Assembly: GCF_003326675.1 (NCBI RefSeq)
Contig: NZ_JPWF01000006.1
Location: 1-64,000 of the forward strand
DNA length: 64,000 nucleotides
Origin: Thalassospira profundimaris
Lineage (GTDB): Bacteria > Pseudomonadota > Alphaproteobacteria > Rhodospirillales > Thalassospiraceae
Direction of reading: 5' to 3'
The position numbers and the translations under genes are program-made. This document shows, in pieces, positions 43,874-53,769 of the stretch; position 1 is the stretch's first letter; every line of letters starts with the position of its first letter. The notes beneath the pieces are model-generated. The model did no database searches, was not told the origin of the DNA, and saw only the letters and a list, made by a program, of their open reading frames with translations.

Positions 43874-43907
43874 AAAAGGACTGGCAGGGGTTACTGCCAG
43901 TCCTTTT
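43874..43907. terminator. Strong intrinsic terminator after the GGDEF gene
   Basis: A perfect 14-bp stem (AAAAGGACTGGCAG with its complement, loop GGGTTA). Both ends are A/T-rich, so it can work for both this gene and the convergent DUF2339 gene. Confidence 0.9.
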
Positions 43908-44005
43908 GTATTTTTTTGAACCCTGAAAGAGGCTCTTGATCGTTCGAAAGCCTTGTGACCGCTGTTCTGGTTGAAGGCAGGAACAGAAGTTATGTCAGGC
44001 CGATA

Positions 44006-46840
44006 TCAGTCATCTTCTTGAGGTGGAGAAGCGTCATCCGAAGAAGGATTGCTTTGTTCTGTTGTTTGGTTTGGGCGTGATAGTAAGCGCTGATAGAGAA
44101 GTCCAACCGAAACAAGAACGATGCCAAGCCCGATAAAGGACATCGCGCGCCAAATCCCGTCAAGTGATGACATATCAAACAGGAATGCCTTTGCCGCCGC
44201 CAACGCAACGAATACACCCGATGCAATACGGATGTGGTGTACCTGGCGCCAAATACCGTAAGCAAGCAATCCAATGCCAAAGGTCAGCCATGCGGCAGAA
44301 TAGCTGTAAAGTTCGGCACTTGACCATTCATGGTCATAGCCGAGGTATCCATGGTGAAACAGTTGGCGAACCTGAAGGGAAATCCAGCAGAAGCTCAGAA
44401 GTACGGACAGAATTCCTGCTGCCTGACGATAGATATCGGGCTTCCCTTCGGCAAACCTTGTTGCGAGTAACCCCGTCAGAATAGCAGGCAGCAGATACGC
44501 GAGCAAAAGCGGGTTCAGAAAGGCACTTTCACCGACAAACTCGTCGGTGAATAAAGGATTGAGAGCCATCAGATTGAGCAATGCAATGATTGCGAAACTG
44601 AGGAAGCCCAGACCGATGATACATTTTGAGATCAGCGGACTGCGCAACGAGCGGTCAATTCGTTCCAGTCCGATGCAAGCAGAAAGGGCGAGCAAGGATT
44701 GCAGGCTCCATTCCAGCAGGGTATCAGCCGGGCTATAAAAAAGACCGTCATTCGTTGCGTGGTGCAGCAGAACTGCGCCGGTCGCCAGCGATGTGAAAAT
44801 TGCCAGTCCCTGAAACGCACGGCTTTGCCGACGAATAGGCATCGCAATTTCATTTGTCGCGGTGAGTGAAGCTTTGTGCAATTTGACTGCACACCACCAG
44901 AAAATCAGTGCAGGCCCGCCATACCCCCACAGAAGGGCATTGAAGAAGGGCGTGGTTGACAAATCCTCGACCGGAACGATGGTCGGTTGCCAATAGATCG
45001 ACAACAATACAAGTGCACCGAGGCCCAAGGCGCAGCGACCGAGGCCCGGCATTGGCCACCGTCCGCCGACCCAAACGGTTGATGCACACAACGCCGCCAA
45101 TCCAAGTTGTATCCATCCGTCACCCAGAAGAATGACAATTGCCGTCGCGATCAGTCCGATTGTCGCGGTTGCATAGCTTGCAAGGGTTGGATTTCGGTCA
45201 TGGTCCTGCGGGTCAAGTCGGCGTTCAAGGAATGACAATGCGCCAAGGTAGGCAGCCGCCATCGCAAGTGCCGTTGCACCGAAAAATGGCTGTACGTCCA
45301 GTGCTTCGCTTCGCCAAAGTGCGATGAAGAATATCCCGATTGGCCCGGATACGCTTGCCAGTGCAAGGAACAATCTGGCGGCAGACAAATAGGCGCCTGC
45401 AAATCCGGCAATTCCCATCAGTAATCCGAGCATCAACCCGGTGACAACGAAGGACTGTGCATTCGGGATAACCGCGAATTTGTCGATTGCATAGGTGATT
45501 ATTGGCTGATCAAGCAGCAGATCATCAACAGGGATACGTACATCCCAGCTGAGATACCCGAGAACGGCCAATGCTGGTGCCGCCAGGGCAACCGGCGCAA
45601 TCACAGGCCAGAAGAATGCCGTCGCCATTAACATGGCCAATGTGATCAGAAGTGCCGTTGTTCCAACCGCATCGAAGTTGCTTTGGTGCAGAAGATAGAT
45701 GACCAGCCAGCTGTTCAAGACAACAAAGAATGAAGACCTTTGATCGATAAACTTGGGTGGGGTGACTGCGTCGCGGACAAAAATTCCAAACACAAATGTG
45801 GCGATGGTCGCAGCCAAGAGTATGACGTCATAAAATGCAAGTGGCGCCCCACCCATATGAGCGGGGGCGGCAAAAGCAACGAGATGTCCCCACGCAAATC
45901 CTGCAACCACCGTTACAGTGGCAAACCAGTGCCATCTGCGGAAACGGGATATCGCGTAGCAGCCAAGACTGATCACCAAGCCATAAATCGCCAGCACCCA
46001 CGGAGCCGGATCGGACGATTGCACCAGAAACGGCACGATGTAACTTGCCAAAAGACCGGTTGATGCCAGAAGTGGTCCTTGGAGTAGTGACAGCGCCAAA
46101 GTCCCCATCGCAATCAGAGCCAGCATGGCAAATGCGGTGCCCGGCTCGATCAGGTTATAGAGGACGTGGGCTGAATAAATCGCTGCGAATGCCGTTGTCG
46201 TTCCGGCAAGGGTAAGAATGCCCGGGATATAGTTGCTTTGGGATAAATCCCCGATTTTTGCAAAGGTCGGACGGCGACGCAAAAATTCACCGCCGATGTA
46301 AAGTACCAATGCAAACAGACCGGCGGATATGACGCGCTGGACAGGGCCAAGCAGTCCTGCGTCGATTGAATAGCGAACAAGGAAAATACCACCGAGAACC
46401 AAGGCGAGGCCGCCAACCCAAACCGACCAGCGCGAACCGATTTTCTCTTCAACGCTTCCACGTGTTGATTGCGGTTTTGGTTTGGATGGCGTGGGGATAT
46501 CACTTGCTGGTGCGGACGTTTCTTTGTCTGATGGAGATGCGGGCGACGCAGATGATGCTGATGTTTCGGGAAGCGAAGCTGTCACCGGTACGGACGACGG
46601 TTCAGATGCTTTCGCTTGTTCCGGTTCCGAGGGCTTTGCATTTGAATCTTGAGAAACAGAGTGCACGGCGTCGGTCTTTGACGGTGCTTGTGCCACACGC
46701 ATCGCATTGATCTGCGTTTCAAGCATCCTTACCCGTATCGACAATTTTTTGTTGCGGGAGAAGGCAGCGATACCGAGTATTGAGCCGACCAAGATTGTTA
46801 CGCACAATCCAAGTACGAGCAGTCCCCCGAAAATTTCCAT
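44006..46840 (-). CDS. DUF2339 domain-containing polytopic membrane protein
   Basis: Very large inner-membrane protein of 944 residues from the ATG at 46840, which has GGGGACG upstream; a start 15 codons earlier is possible. A first helix is followed by a coiled-coil-like and low-complexity region (residues about 30-125, rich in Ser, Ala, Pro and Glu). From EEKIGSRWSVWVGGLALVLG onward the protein is almost wholly hydrophobic, with some two dozen helices; this motif and layout define the DUF2339 family. Function is unknown; family members are sometimes found near cell-envelope genes. The C-terminus is polar. It is a lone minus-strand gene. Confidence 0.88.
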   Translation of the reverse strand: MEIFGGLLVLGLCVTILVGSILGIAAFSRNKKLSIRVRMLETQINAMRVAQAPSKTDAVHSVSQDSNAKPSEPEQAKASEPSSVPVTASLPETSASSASPASPSDKETSAPASDIPTPSKPKPQSTRGSVEEKIGSRWSVWVGGLALVLGGIFLVRYSIDAGLLGPVQRVISAGLFALVLYIGGEFLRRRPTFAKIGDLSQSNYIPGILTLAGTTTAFAAIYSAHVLYNLIEPGTAFAMLALIAMGTLALSLLQGPLLASTGLLASYIVPFLVQSSDPAPWVLAIYGLVISLGCYAISRFRRWHWFATVTVVAGFAWGHLVAFAAPAHMGGAPLAFYDVILLAATIATFVFGIFVRDAVTPPKFIDQRSSFFVVLNSWLVIYLLHQSNFDAVGTTALLITLAMLMATAFFWPVIAPVALAAPALAVLGYLSWDVRIPVDDLLLDQPIITYAIDKFAVIPNAQSFVVTGLMLGLLMGIAGFAGAYLSAARLFLALASVSGPIGIFFIALWRSEALDVQPFFGATALAMAAAYLGALSFLERRLDPQDHDRNPTLASYATATIGLIATAIVILLGDGWIQLGLAALCASTVWVGGRWPMPGLGRCALGLGALVLLSIYWQPTIVPVEDLSTTPFFNALLWGYGGPALIFWWCAVKLHKASLTATNEIAMPIRRQSRAFQGLAIFTSLATGAVLLHHATNDGLFYSPADTLLEWSLQSLLALSACIGLERIDRSLRSPLISKCIIGLGFLSFAIIALLNLMALNPLFTDEFVGESAFLNPLLLAYLLPAILTGLLATRFAEGKPDIYRQAAGILSVLLSFCWISLQVRQLFHHGYLGYDHEWSSAELYSYSAAWLTFGIGLLAYGIWRQVHHIRIASGVFVALAAAKAFLFDMSSLDGIWRAMSFIGLGIVLVSVGLLYQRLLSRPNQTTEQSNPSSDDASPPQEDD

Positions 46841-46994
46841 ATCGTCCCCGTTCTGCAGCCACAAACCAGAAACAGGCATTGCCAAGAATGCATGTTCTCA
46901 ACGGTTTGATCGGTCTTTCAAATTAATCCGATCACAAGTTGACGGAGCAGAATATAGCTATGTTTCAGGATGATAAATAGTTTGGTTGTGTGTT

Positions 46995-47589
46995 CGGTTT
47001 GCTTTGCAGCTTGAATTTCATCATGGGCAAAGACATCAAAGTCTCAATGCCGTTGGTGGAGGCGGGGCCAATAGCATATTGCGCGCCGCGCAACTTTCGC
47101 CACGTGCCCTTTCTATTTTTCCAGAATCATCAAAATCATCGCGCTGGAACACTGGTGACAGAATTTTGGGACACTCAGTCAAAACCTTTGATCGGGACAT
47201 GTGTATTCTTCGGGCAATGAATGTCTGTCGTTGGGGGAAAGTGGCGATGGGGTTTTGGGGGCAGCGTCGGGGGCGACGGGCTTGCCGTGCAAAGCGGCTC
47301 CACGGTGGCGATTGTTGATACAACCGGCCTTGCGGCAAACCGGGCGGCATTGGGTTCAACCACAGTGGGTATTCCTCCGGCTGTCAGCCAGCAACTTGCA
47401 CGGTTAAACAAGCTGGACCTGATTGTGGTCGCCGCCGATGAGCTGGATCCCGGCATGCTGTTTGTCGAAGAGATGCCGTTTGCATGGGGCAGGTTTTGGG
47501 AAGCTACGTTGAACGCGGGGATGTCAGGGCGGCTTTGGCCTATTCAAGCCGGGTTGGCGGGGTGATTGCCGGGTATGAAAAGCCGACAA
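46995..47589 (+). pseudogene. Decayed LysR-family regulator remnant
   Basis: No intact frame exists, but pieces in different plus-strand frames recall a LysR regulator. Around 47041-47210 one frame reads SMPLVEAG and another continues SILRAAQLSPRALSI, then GDRILGHSVKTFDRD, which follows the LysR helix-turn-helix layout. At 47341-47500 LNKLDLIVVAADELDPG then MLFVEEMPFAW resembles the effector domain. A shifted frame goes on as RAALAYSSRVGGVIAGYE. The total is about 600 bp against the usual 900, so deletions as well as frameshifts have occurred. The assignment rests on pattern memory and is tentative. Confidence 0.4.
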
Positions 47590-48020
47590 TCAATCAGATA
47601 TTTCCGGTCGTTTGTCCCTCGGAAGAACAAGGGTCAGGTTTTCAAATTTGCTACTGATCATGTCATGGGGCTGATCAAGATCGATGATCAGCATATCACC
47701 TGCAACGATACGCTCGTTGTCTATGGTCCGCCGCTGCCCTTAAGGAAAAGCTGAACCAGAATGTGGTCCATATCGTCCTGGATCACCCGGCGGGTATTGC
47801 GCGTGAAGCGCTGGGTTTGTGATCGGGTTACACCAAAAACGGCGTTGCCAAGATTGCAGACATCGATCTGTGCATGGACATTCGTTGGCTGCTTTCCGCC
47901 ATCGGGCATCGCAAGATCGAAAAAGACGCCGATATTTTCCTGCCAGGCATCAAAGCGGAGATCCGGCTCGATGCTGGCCGTGTCAAAATGCGATATCGGA
48001 ACCTGTACCGTTTCGGACAA
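47590..48020 (-). pseudogene. Truncated, frameshifted AraC-family regulator remnant
   Basis: On the minus strand a frame from 48020 reads like the AraC-binding-like N-terminal domain: DLRFDAWQENIGVFFDL, then VIQDDMDHILVQLFLKGSG. It stops at 47721. A +1 shift restores the match as NERIVAGDMLIIDLDQPHD followed by ENLTLVLPRDKRPE, before a TGA at 47590-47592. The C-terminal DNA-binding half (two helix-turn-helix motifs) is missing altogether. The piece is thus about 145 codons of an originally 300-odd codon gene. It abuts the LysR remnant, and no start site is credible. Confidence 0.55.
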
Positions 48021-48209
48021 TCTGAAAATTCTTTAAGATTGCAGGTAAGGCAAACAGGAGGAGACATCAATGATGTTTCCTGTGCTTTTTTAACTAACCG
48101 CAGGTTGATGGTTGCGGCTGGTTTATATTTCTTCACATCGCTTTAGACAAGCGCCATTAGAAACCTTCCAAGTCGGCGTGGGCCCAATATCTTGGTGGTA
48201 CCGCCTTTT

Positions 48210-50111
48210 TCAGGCGACCATCGCCTCATATTCTTCCTGCTTTTCCATCCACTCGACTTCGATATCGCCAAGCTGGTTTTCGATTTTGCCGAGTTCCATT
48301 TGCAGGTTGCCAAGCTTGTGGCTGTTGGCGGCTTCATACAGCTTTGGGTCGGCCATTTCGGCTTCGATGGCGGCTTTGCGAGTTGAAAGCTTTTCCATCT
48401 GGGCTTCAAGCTTTTCAATCGCCCGTTTGACCGGGGCGGCGGCCTTGCGCTTTTCGGCGGCCTGCTGGCGTTCGGCCTTGCGGTCGCGTTTGGCGTCCTT
48501 GCCATTGGTGTCATCTTCGCCGCCTTTGTTGGCACGGCGTTCCTGACGGGCACGATCGAGAAGATACTGGCGATATTCGGCAACGTCACCGTCGAACGCC
48601 TTGACCGTGCCATCGGCGACCAGAACCAGACGATCCGCGCAGGCCTCGATCAGATAGGGATCGTGGCTGATGATGATCACCGCACCTTCATAGGCATTAA
48701 GCGCATGGTTCAACGCATCGCGGCTGTCGATATCAAGGTGGTTGGTCGGTTCATCAAGGATCAGCATATGCGGCGCATCAAGGGTCATCAGCGCAAACAG
48801 CAAACGCGCCTTTTCGCCCCCTGAAAGGTCCTTTACCTTGGTGTCACCCTTTTCGCCTTCAAAGGCAAAGCGGCCAAGCTGTGCGCGTACCTTGCTTTCA
48901 ATCGCATCGGGCATCAGGGCGGCCATATGCTGATATGGGGTGTTTTCCCCGATCAGTTCATCTGTCTGGTGCTGGGCGAAGTAGCCGATACGCAGCTTGT
49001 TCGAGGATGCCTTTTCACCGTCGGACAGCTCAAGACGGTCAGAAAGCAATTTGGCCAGTGTCGATTTACCATTGCCGTTGGCACCAAGAAGGGCGATGCG
49101 GTCATCCATATCGATGCGCAGGCTGATATTGCGCAAAATCGGCTTGCCCGGCTCATAGCCGACTTCGCCGTTATGAATATTGATCAGGGGAGGCGGCAAT
49201 TCCTTGGGGCTCGGGAAGTCAAAGGTGATGCCGCGGTCTTCGACCACCGGGATCGCCGGACCCATTTTTTCAAGCATCTTCACACGGCTTTGCGCCTGTT
49301 TGGCCTTGCTGGCCTTGGCGCGAAAACGGTCGATGAAGGATTGCAGATGCTTTTGCTGGGCGATCTGCTTTTCATATTGTTTGGAGGCCAGCTCCATCTG
49401 TTCTCGCCGGGTCTTGGCAAACTTGTCATAATTGCCGCCATAAAGCGTGACAATGCCGTCATGCAGATGGGCAATCGATTTGACCGCACGGTTCAAAAGA
49501 TCGCGGTCGTGGCTGATCAGGATGATGGTGCCGGGATAGTTGATCAGATAGTTTTCAAGCCAGATGGTGGCTTCAAGATCAAGGTGGTTGGTCGGTTCAT
49601 CAAGCAGCAGCAGATCAGGACGCAGGAACAGGGTTGCCGCCAGGGCAACACGCATACGCCAGCCACCGGAAAAATCATCGCAGGCACGTTGTTGGGCATC
49701 GGCATCAAAGCCAAGACCCGAAAGAATGGATGCCGCGCGCGCCTCGGCGGTGTGGGCATCAATATCGGCAAGGCGGGTGTGGACCTCGGCGATGCGATGG
49801 GGATCGGTGGCGGTTTCGGCTTCTTCCAGAAGGCTTGCGCGTTCTGTATCGGCGGCAAGCACCGTATCAAGAAGCGAACGACTGCCCGCCGGGGCTTCCT
49901 GCGATACTACGCCCATGCGGGCACGTTTAGACAGGACGATATCGCCGCCATCGGTGGCAAGATCACCTGAAATCAGTTTCAGCAGGGTCGATTTGCCCGC
50001 ACCATTGCGTCCGATCAGGCCAACTTTGTGACCGTCGGGGATGGACAGGGAAACCTGGTCAAGAATGACGCGGCCACCAATACGATAGGTGAGATCGGTA
50101 ATTTGCAGCAT
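48210..50111 (-). CDS. ABC-F family ATP-binding protein
   Basis: Soluble twin-ATPase of 633 residues, without membrane domain. The ATG at 50111 is preferred over a longer frame. The first ATPase has GRNGAGKSTLLKLIS, the signature DFSGGWRMR and LLLDEPTNHLD. The linker (YEKQIAQQKHLQSFIDRFRA, the P-site tRNA-interaction motif region) follows. The second ATPase has GANGNGKSTLAKLL, LSGGEKARLL and LILDEPTNHLD. A charged C-terminal coiled coil ends it. ABC-F proteins bind the ribosomal E site and relieve stalling; this one resembles the housekeeping YheS/Uup group rather than antibiotic-resistance members. Confidence 0.92.
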   Translation of the reverse strand: MLQITDLTYRIGGRVILDQVSLSIPDGHKVGLIGRNGAGKSTLLKLISGDLATDGGDIVLSKRARMGVVSQEAPAGSRSLLDTVLAADTERASLLEEAETATDPHRIAEVHTRLADIDAHTAEARAASILSGLGFDADAQQRACDDFSGGWRMRVALAATLFLRPDLLLLDEPTNHLDLEATIWLENYLINYPGTIILISHDRDLLNRAVKSIAHLHDGIVTLYGGNYDKFAKTRREQMELASKQYEKQIAQQKHLQSFIDRFRAKASKAKQAQSRVKMLEKMGPAIPVVEDRGITFDFPSPKELPPPLINIHNGEVGYEPGKPILRNISLRIDMDDRIALLGANGNGKSTLAKLLSDRLELSDGEKASSNKLRIGYFAQHQTDELIGENTPYQHMAALMPDAIESKVRAQLGRFAFEGEKGDTKVKDLSGGEKARLLFALMTLDAPHMLILDEPTNHLDIDSRDALNHALNAYEGAVIIISHDPYLIEACADRLVLVADGTVKAFDGDVAEYRQYLLDRARQERRANKGGEDDTNGKDAKRDRKAERQQAAEKRKAAAPVKRAIEKLEAQMEKLSTRKAAIEAEMADPKLYEAANSHKLGNLQMELGKIENQLGDIEVEWMEKQEEYEAMVA

Positions 50112-50534
50112 TTTATCGGTCGTTCTCTTGGTCGTGTCATCCGGGTTTCCGTGCATTTCCGCCAATGGTTGCGGGAATCGCAAGGATTTCTGTGCTTTCA
50201 ATAGGGCAGAGCGCGGATTGAAGCAAGGTTTCTTGAAAGTGTAACCCTGCGAAAATCAGCGACAACTACGCGTATATAATCATTTGCAAAATCGCGGTTT
50301 CATGCGTTTTTGCGCATTTTTCTGATGGTTTTGAGGTGAATGCAACTACTGCAAGTCTGTATTGCGCGGGCAGAACTATCTGTTGCGTTGCGCTTCAACC
50401 CCGTTTATATAGCGCCAACCTTTGGGTCTGTGGATCATAAGGGAGTTCTTATATTTTGCTCCTTTATGTTCCGCAGGCCTGTTTGGAAGCCCCTTGGGGG
50501 GTAATGAAATTTTTAAAGTAGCTAGGTGAAACCA
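50112..50534 (+). other. Divergent intergenic region before ndk
   Basis: About 420 bases between the ABC-F gene and ndk, A/T-richer than the coding parts. A possible promoter is listed separately. A small CCCCTTGGGG palindrome lies near 50495. No small gene was found. Confidence 0.4.
50383..50411 (+). promoter_or_regulatory. Possible ndk promoter
   Basis: TTGCGT and TATATA are spaced by 17 bp, about 125 bp before the ndk start. The match to sigma-70 consensus is moderate only. Confidence 0.35.
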
Positions 50535-50957
50535 ATGGCTGTCGAACGCACTCTTTCGATCATCAAGCCGGACGCAACGCGCCGCAACCTGACCGGCAAA
50601 ATCAACGCCGTCATCGAAGAAGCTGGCCTGCGCATTGTCGCACAGAAGCGCGTCGCTCTGACCCGCGCTCAGGCTGAAGGTTTCTATGCAGTTCACAAAG
50701 AACGTTCGTTCTTCGGTGAACTCGTAGACTTCATGATCTCCGGCCCGGTCGTTGTCCAGGCTCTGGAAGGCGAAAACGCTGTCGCGACCTACCGCGAAGT
50801 TATGGGTGCAACCAACCCGGCAAACGCCGAAGAGGGCACCATCCGTAAGCAGTTTGCAGAATCCATCGAAGCGAACTCGGTCCATGGTTCGGACTCGCTC
50901 GAAAACGCTGCAATCGAAATTGCTTACTTCTTCGCTCAGACCGAGATCGTCGGCTAA
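50535..50957 (+). CDS. ndk: Nucleoside diphosphate kinase
   Basis: Cytoplasmic enzyme of 140 residues that balances NTP pools by phosphate transfer through a His intermediate. The whole family pattern is seen: [37 protein letters not shown], then [15 protein letters not shown] and the active-site His in [13 protein letters not shown] lies upstream of the ATG at 50535. Codon use is strongly biased towards preferred codons, as expected for a highly expressed gene. In many relatives ndk lies near holC; here about 16 kb separates them. Confidence 0.96.
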   Translation: MAVERTLSIIKPDATRRNLTGKINAVIEEAGLRIVAQKRVALTRAQAEGFYAVHKERSFFGELVDFMISGPVVVQALEGENAVATYREVMGATNPANAEEGTIRKQFAESIEANSVHGSDSLENAAIEIAYFFAQTEIVG

Positions 50958-50994
50958 GCTTAGAATACAGAATTCCGGTTCATCCGGCATGAAA

Positions 50995-51023
50995 ACGTCC
51001 CGCAGATTGCGGGGCGTTTTTTT
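50995..51023 (+). terminator. Intrinsic terminator of ndk
   Basis: The stem ACGTCCCGCA / TGCGGGGCGT (3-nt loop, one G-T pair) is followed by a seven-base T-run. Confidence 0.9.
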
Positions 51024-51057
51024 GTGCGTGAATGGCGGGTGTTTCGACGAGGCAGGG

Positions 51058-53106
51058 TTATCTGACGTCTTCAAGAAACTTGTCGACCGATGTGCGAAGC
51101 GCGTTCGAGCCGCTTGACAGTTCACGGGCGGCCTCGGCCAGTTCGGTGGCGCGTGCCCGGTTTTGTTCGGCGGCCGAATGGATGTTGTCCGACTTGCCCG
51201 ATGCGGTGCTTGTCGCATCAGACGCATCAAGTACACGTGCGGCAATTTCGGCAGTGGCAAGCCCCTGTTGTTCGATGGCCGTCGCAATGGCTGCGGAAAT
51301 CTCGCTCATATCCGAGATGACATGCGAAATGTCCTGAATGGCCTGAACAGATTCCCGCGTCGCATCCTGAATGCCGCTTATTTGTGCGCCGATTTCATCG
51401 GTTGCCCGACTGGTCTGGGTTGCAAGGTTTTTGACCTCGGACGCCACAACGGCGAACCCCTTGCCGGCATCACCGGCCCTTGCAGCTTCGATGGTTGCGT
51501 TCAGGGCAAGCAGGTTGGTTTGGGCCGCGATATCGGAAATTAACCCAAGAACCTCGCCGATCTTTGCGGCAGATGCGGCAAGGCCTTCGACCAGTGCGTT
51601 GGTATGTTCGGCCTGGCTGACGGCATTTTGCGAGATCGCCGATGACCGGTCGACCTGATCGCGGATATTGTTGATCGATGCGCTAAGCTGTTCGGCGGCA
51701 GAGGCGACTGTTTGAACATTTCGGTTGGCCTCTGACGAGGCGGATACGATTTCGGTCGCCATTGCCGCATTCTGATCAGCGGTTTTATTGATGCTGCCCG
51801 ACGTGTCTTTGACTTTACTGACCGAGCCGGTCACCAGCCCCAGAATGCGTGAAATCTCGCCATCGAAATTCTGGATCGAGCTTTCGCGGGCGATGTTGGC
51901 CGCATCGCGAGCCTTTTGATCCCGTTCCTTTTCTTCGGCCAGTTGATCGGCTGTGACCATACTGTCCTTGAAGACCTGCACAGATCGGGCCATGTCACCG
52001 ATCTCGTTCCTGGCTGCAAGATACGGGATTTCGACCTTCATATCGCGCCCCGCCAAGCGTTCCATATTGCCCGACAGAAGCGTGATCGGACGCATTATTC
52101 CGCGTCGTGCCCAGATCGTAAACAGGATCGCCAGAACAAAGCCGATGGTCGTGATGATGGCCATTGTCCATTGCGAAAAGCCGATCTGTCGGTACATCAC
52201 GACCAGACCAAGATCCATGTCATCATGAATGATTTCTTCGGCCGCATCGGCCAGATTGATGAAGCTTTTGAAACTGTTGTCAAACTCGACATCGGCGGTG
52301 GCATTGGCCGCGGTGCTTGCAAGGGTATTGTCGGTGCGTGTCTTGGCGGTATCGGCAAGGGTCTGGATATCTTTGGACAGTTTTGCGATGGCATCGGATA
52401 GTGTCGGAATATCGATTGCTTCGATACGTTCACGTGCCACGGTGAAATTCGATGACACACCATCAAATGTCAGTTCGTCATCGCCACTTAGAAGTTCTTC
52501 GAGGAACAGATGGCCGTTCGCCAGACGATATCGGGCCTCGCCGATATTTTCGATGGCCTGCATGGAGGCGGGCCTCAGATCGTTTCGAAGCGGAGGCAGA
52601 AGCTTGGCCAGGCTTTCCTGCAGGTCTTCGTAAAGCTTGTCAAATTGCTGGTCCGCACCGGTTCCAACGCCTTGCTGTGATGACAGACGGGCGTATCTTT
52701 GCTCGCTGACGGCGATCAGGCTATCGAGTGCGACAAGGACTTCCTGAATTTTTGCGCGGGTTTCGGCACTTTGGGACGGGACAAATGTTCCTTCGTCATT
52801 TGATCCGCCATCAAGGATCGCGGTTGCGTACCATCGCGATTCACCCAGAAGGTCCCAGACTTCCTTGATGTCCTCTGTACTGTCGCCAGCCATGATTTCT
52901 TCAAGCAGCAGGTGGGCGGCGGTTGCTGTCAGTTTGATTTCCATGGCCGCGTCGCCAAGCGGGGCAAGATCAACCGCAACGGTTTCGCTTTCTTCACCAA
53001 CCAATGATGTAAAGAGAACACCCGATGCACCGGTAAGTGTTGTCACCAGCGCCATCGACAGAAAAGCCATCATCAGTCGAGTACGGATACGCAGACGATC
53101 AAGCAT
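51058..53106 (-). CDS. Methyl-accepting chemotaxis protein
   Basis: Transmembrane chemoreceptor of 682 residues. A helix at about 12-32 and another at about 313-333 enclose a long helical periplasmic region of some 280 residues, which looks like a helical-bundle (HBM/four-helix-like) sensor rather than Cache. A HAMP domain follows ([40 protein letters not shown] quoted in parts). The signalling domain includes the hairpin tip [20 protein letters not shown] and [20 protein letters not shown]. The ligand is unknown. No che genes adjoin. Confidence 0.93.
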   Translation of the reverse strand: MLDRLRIRTRLMMAFLSMALVTTLTGASGVLFTSLVGEESETVAVDLAPLGDAAMEIKLTATAAHLLLEEIMAGDSTEDIKEVWDLLGESRWYATAILDGGSNDEGTFVPSQSAETRAKIQEVLVALDSLIAVSEQRYARLSSQQGVGTGADQQFDKLYEDLQESLAKLLPPLRNDLRPASMQAIENIGEARYRLANGHLFLEELLSGDDELTFDGVSSNFTVARERIEAIDIPTLSDAIAKLSKDIQTLADTAKTRTDNTLASTAANATADVEFDNSFKSFINLADAAEEIIHDDMDLGLVVMYRQIGFSQWTMAIITTIGFVLAILFTIWARRGIMRPITLLSGNMERLAGRDMKVEIPYLAARNEIGDMARSVQVFKDSMVTADQLAEEKERDQKARDAANIARESSIQNFDGEISRILGLVTGSVSKVKDTSGSINKTADQNAAMATEIVSASSEANRNVQTVASAAEQLSASINNIRDQVDRSSAISQNAVSQAEHTNALVEGLAASAAKIGEVLGLISDIAAQTNLLALNATIEAARAGDAGKGFAVVASEVKNLATQTSRATDEIGAQISGIQDATRESVQAIQDISHVISDMSEISAAIATAIEQQGLATAEIAARVLDASDATSTASGKSDNIHSAAEQNRARATELAEAARELSSGSNALRTSVDKFLEDVR

Positions 53107-53214
53107 GTCACCTTCCCCCGGGGAATTTGAACCATTCTAAGCGTGGTGGCTTGTGTGAATGGAGGTGGGGGAAGTTGCCCGATTTTCAATAGGCAGACGT
53201 CCTGTAACGATTAA

Positions 53215-53248
53215 GGCGGCCCGGAATTTCGCGTTAAACCGGACCGCC
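53215..53248 (-). terminator. Possible terminator of the small oxidase-subunit gene
   Basis: A stem GGCGGCCCGG / CCGGACCGCC with one mismatch lies just downstream of the small minus-strand gene at 53279. No T-run follows, so the role is doubtful. Confidence 0.45.
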
Positions 53249-53278
53249 AAACAAAGGATTTTCGAAAGAGCCTGTTCG

Positions 53279-53416
53279 TTAATCGATCAGGAATGCCGCC
53301 ATTAAAAACAGCAGGACGGCAAGAGAGATAATGCTCCAAAGAACGAACTTGGTCCAATTATGCCAGCCTGACTCATGCATTTTGACAAGTTCGAGATCGT
53401 AGTCGCTTCCTTGCAT
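53279..53416 (-). CDS. aa3-type cytochrome c oxidase subunit IV-like peptide (copy 1)
   Basis: Tiny single-helix membrane protein of 45 residues. The ATG at 53416 has GGAGAGG upstream; a longer frame to 53479 lacks one. It starts MQGSDYDLELVKMHESG, continues WHNWTKFVLWS and ends in the helix ISLAVLLFLMAAFLID. This fits the bacterial aa3-type oxidase subunit IV pattern, in which a short cytosolic lead precedes one helix. No oxidase core genes are near. A second, related copy lies at 54378-54506. Confidence 0.75.
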   Translation of the reverse strand: MQGSDYDLELVKMHESGWHNWTKFVLWSIISLAVLLFLMAAFLID

Positions 53417-53619
53417 TGTTTCCTCTCCAGTTGGGTGGGCCCAATTGGTTGGGTCCGATTGTTTCGGCTTGCCGGGCATTGGTCCGGGTTATCAATCAAG
53501 ACAACGCATTGATCTTATCGCTATTTAACCTATGGGTGAATATCTTTTGTTTTGATATCTTTTTGTGCGCCGCAGCGCGCTGGACAAGCTTATGGTGCCG
53601 TGCCATGATCGGGATATGG
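53417..53619 (+). other. Intergenic stretch before the structured RNA
   Basis: A/T-rich around 53510-53565, likely carrying the promoter of the small minus-strand gene at its left and of the downstream RNA/kinase transcript at its right. No protein-coding frame with a ribosome binding site was found. Confidence 0.35.
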
Positions 53620-53705
53620 AAAACGTTGTCGCCACCACCTGCGTACGAATTTTTACCGCCATTCATAGGATGGCGGGGTAGCGACGTTTTGACCAAATGA
53701 CACCC
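53620..53705 (+). ncRNA. Candidate structured RNA upstream of a P-loop kinase gene
   Basis: An outer helix can form between AAAACG-(TTG)-TCGC at 53620-53632 and GCGACGTTTT at 53681-53690. It encloses a hairpin of CCGCCAT and ATGGCGG at 53656-53662 and 53670-53676. A strong terminator follows at 53706, only 40 bp before the kinase start. No plus-strand gene lies upstream for that terminator to serve. It may be a small RNA or a cis-acting leader. It matches no RNA family I recognise. Confidence 0.45.
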
Positions 53706-53729
53706 ACCCGCCGGAGAGGCGGGTTTTTT
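53706..53729 (+). terminator. Intrinsic terminator in the leader of the kinase gene
   Basis: Stem ACCCGCC / GGCGGGT with a 5-nt loop, followed by five to six T residues. It lies upstream of, not downstream of, the nearest plus-strand gene. Confidence 0.85.
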
Positions 53730-53769
53730 GTAGCTGTCTCCCGGCTTTTCCAGACAGGGAGATTTAAGA

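Noticed and set aside
47221..47565. 114-codon plus-strand frame as a real gene
   Set aside because: It looks like part of a decayed LysR effector domain with a frameshift at its end and no ribosome site. It is treated as part of the pseudogene.
53416..53700. 94-codon plus-strand frame as a membrane protein
   Set aside because: No ribosome site, and it crosses the promoter and structured-RNA region. It is the antisense of the start of a small real gene.
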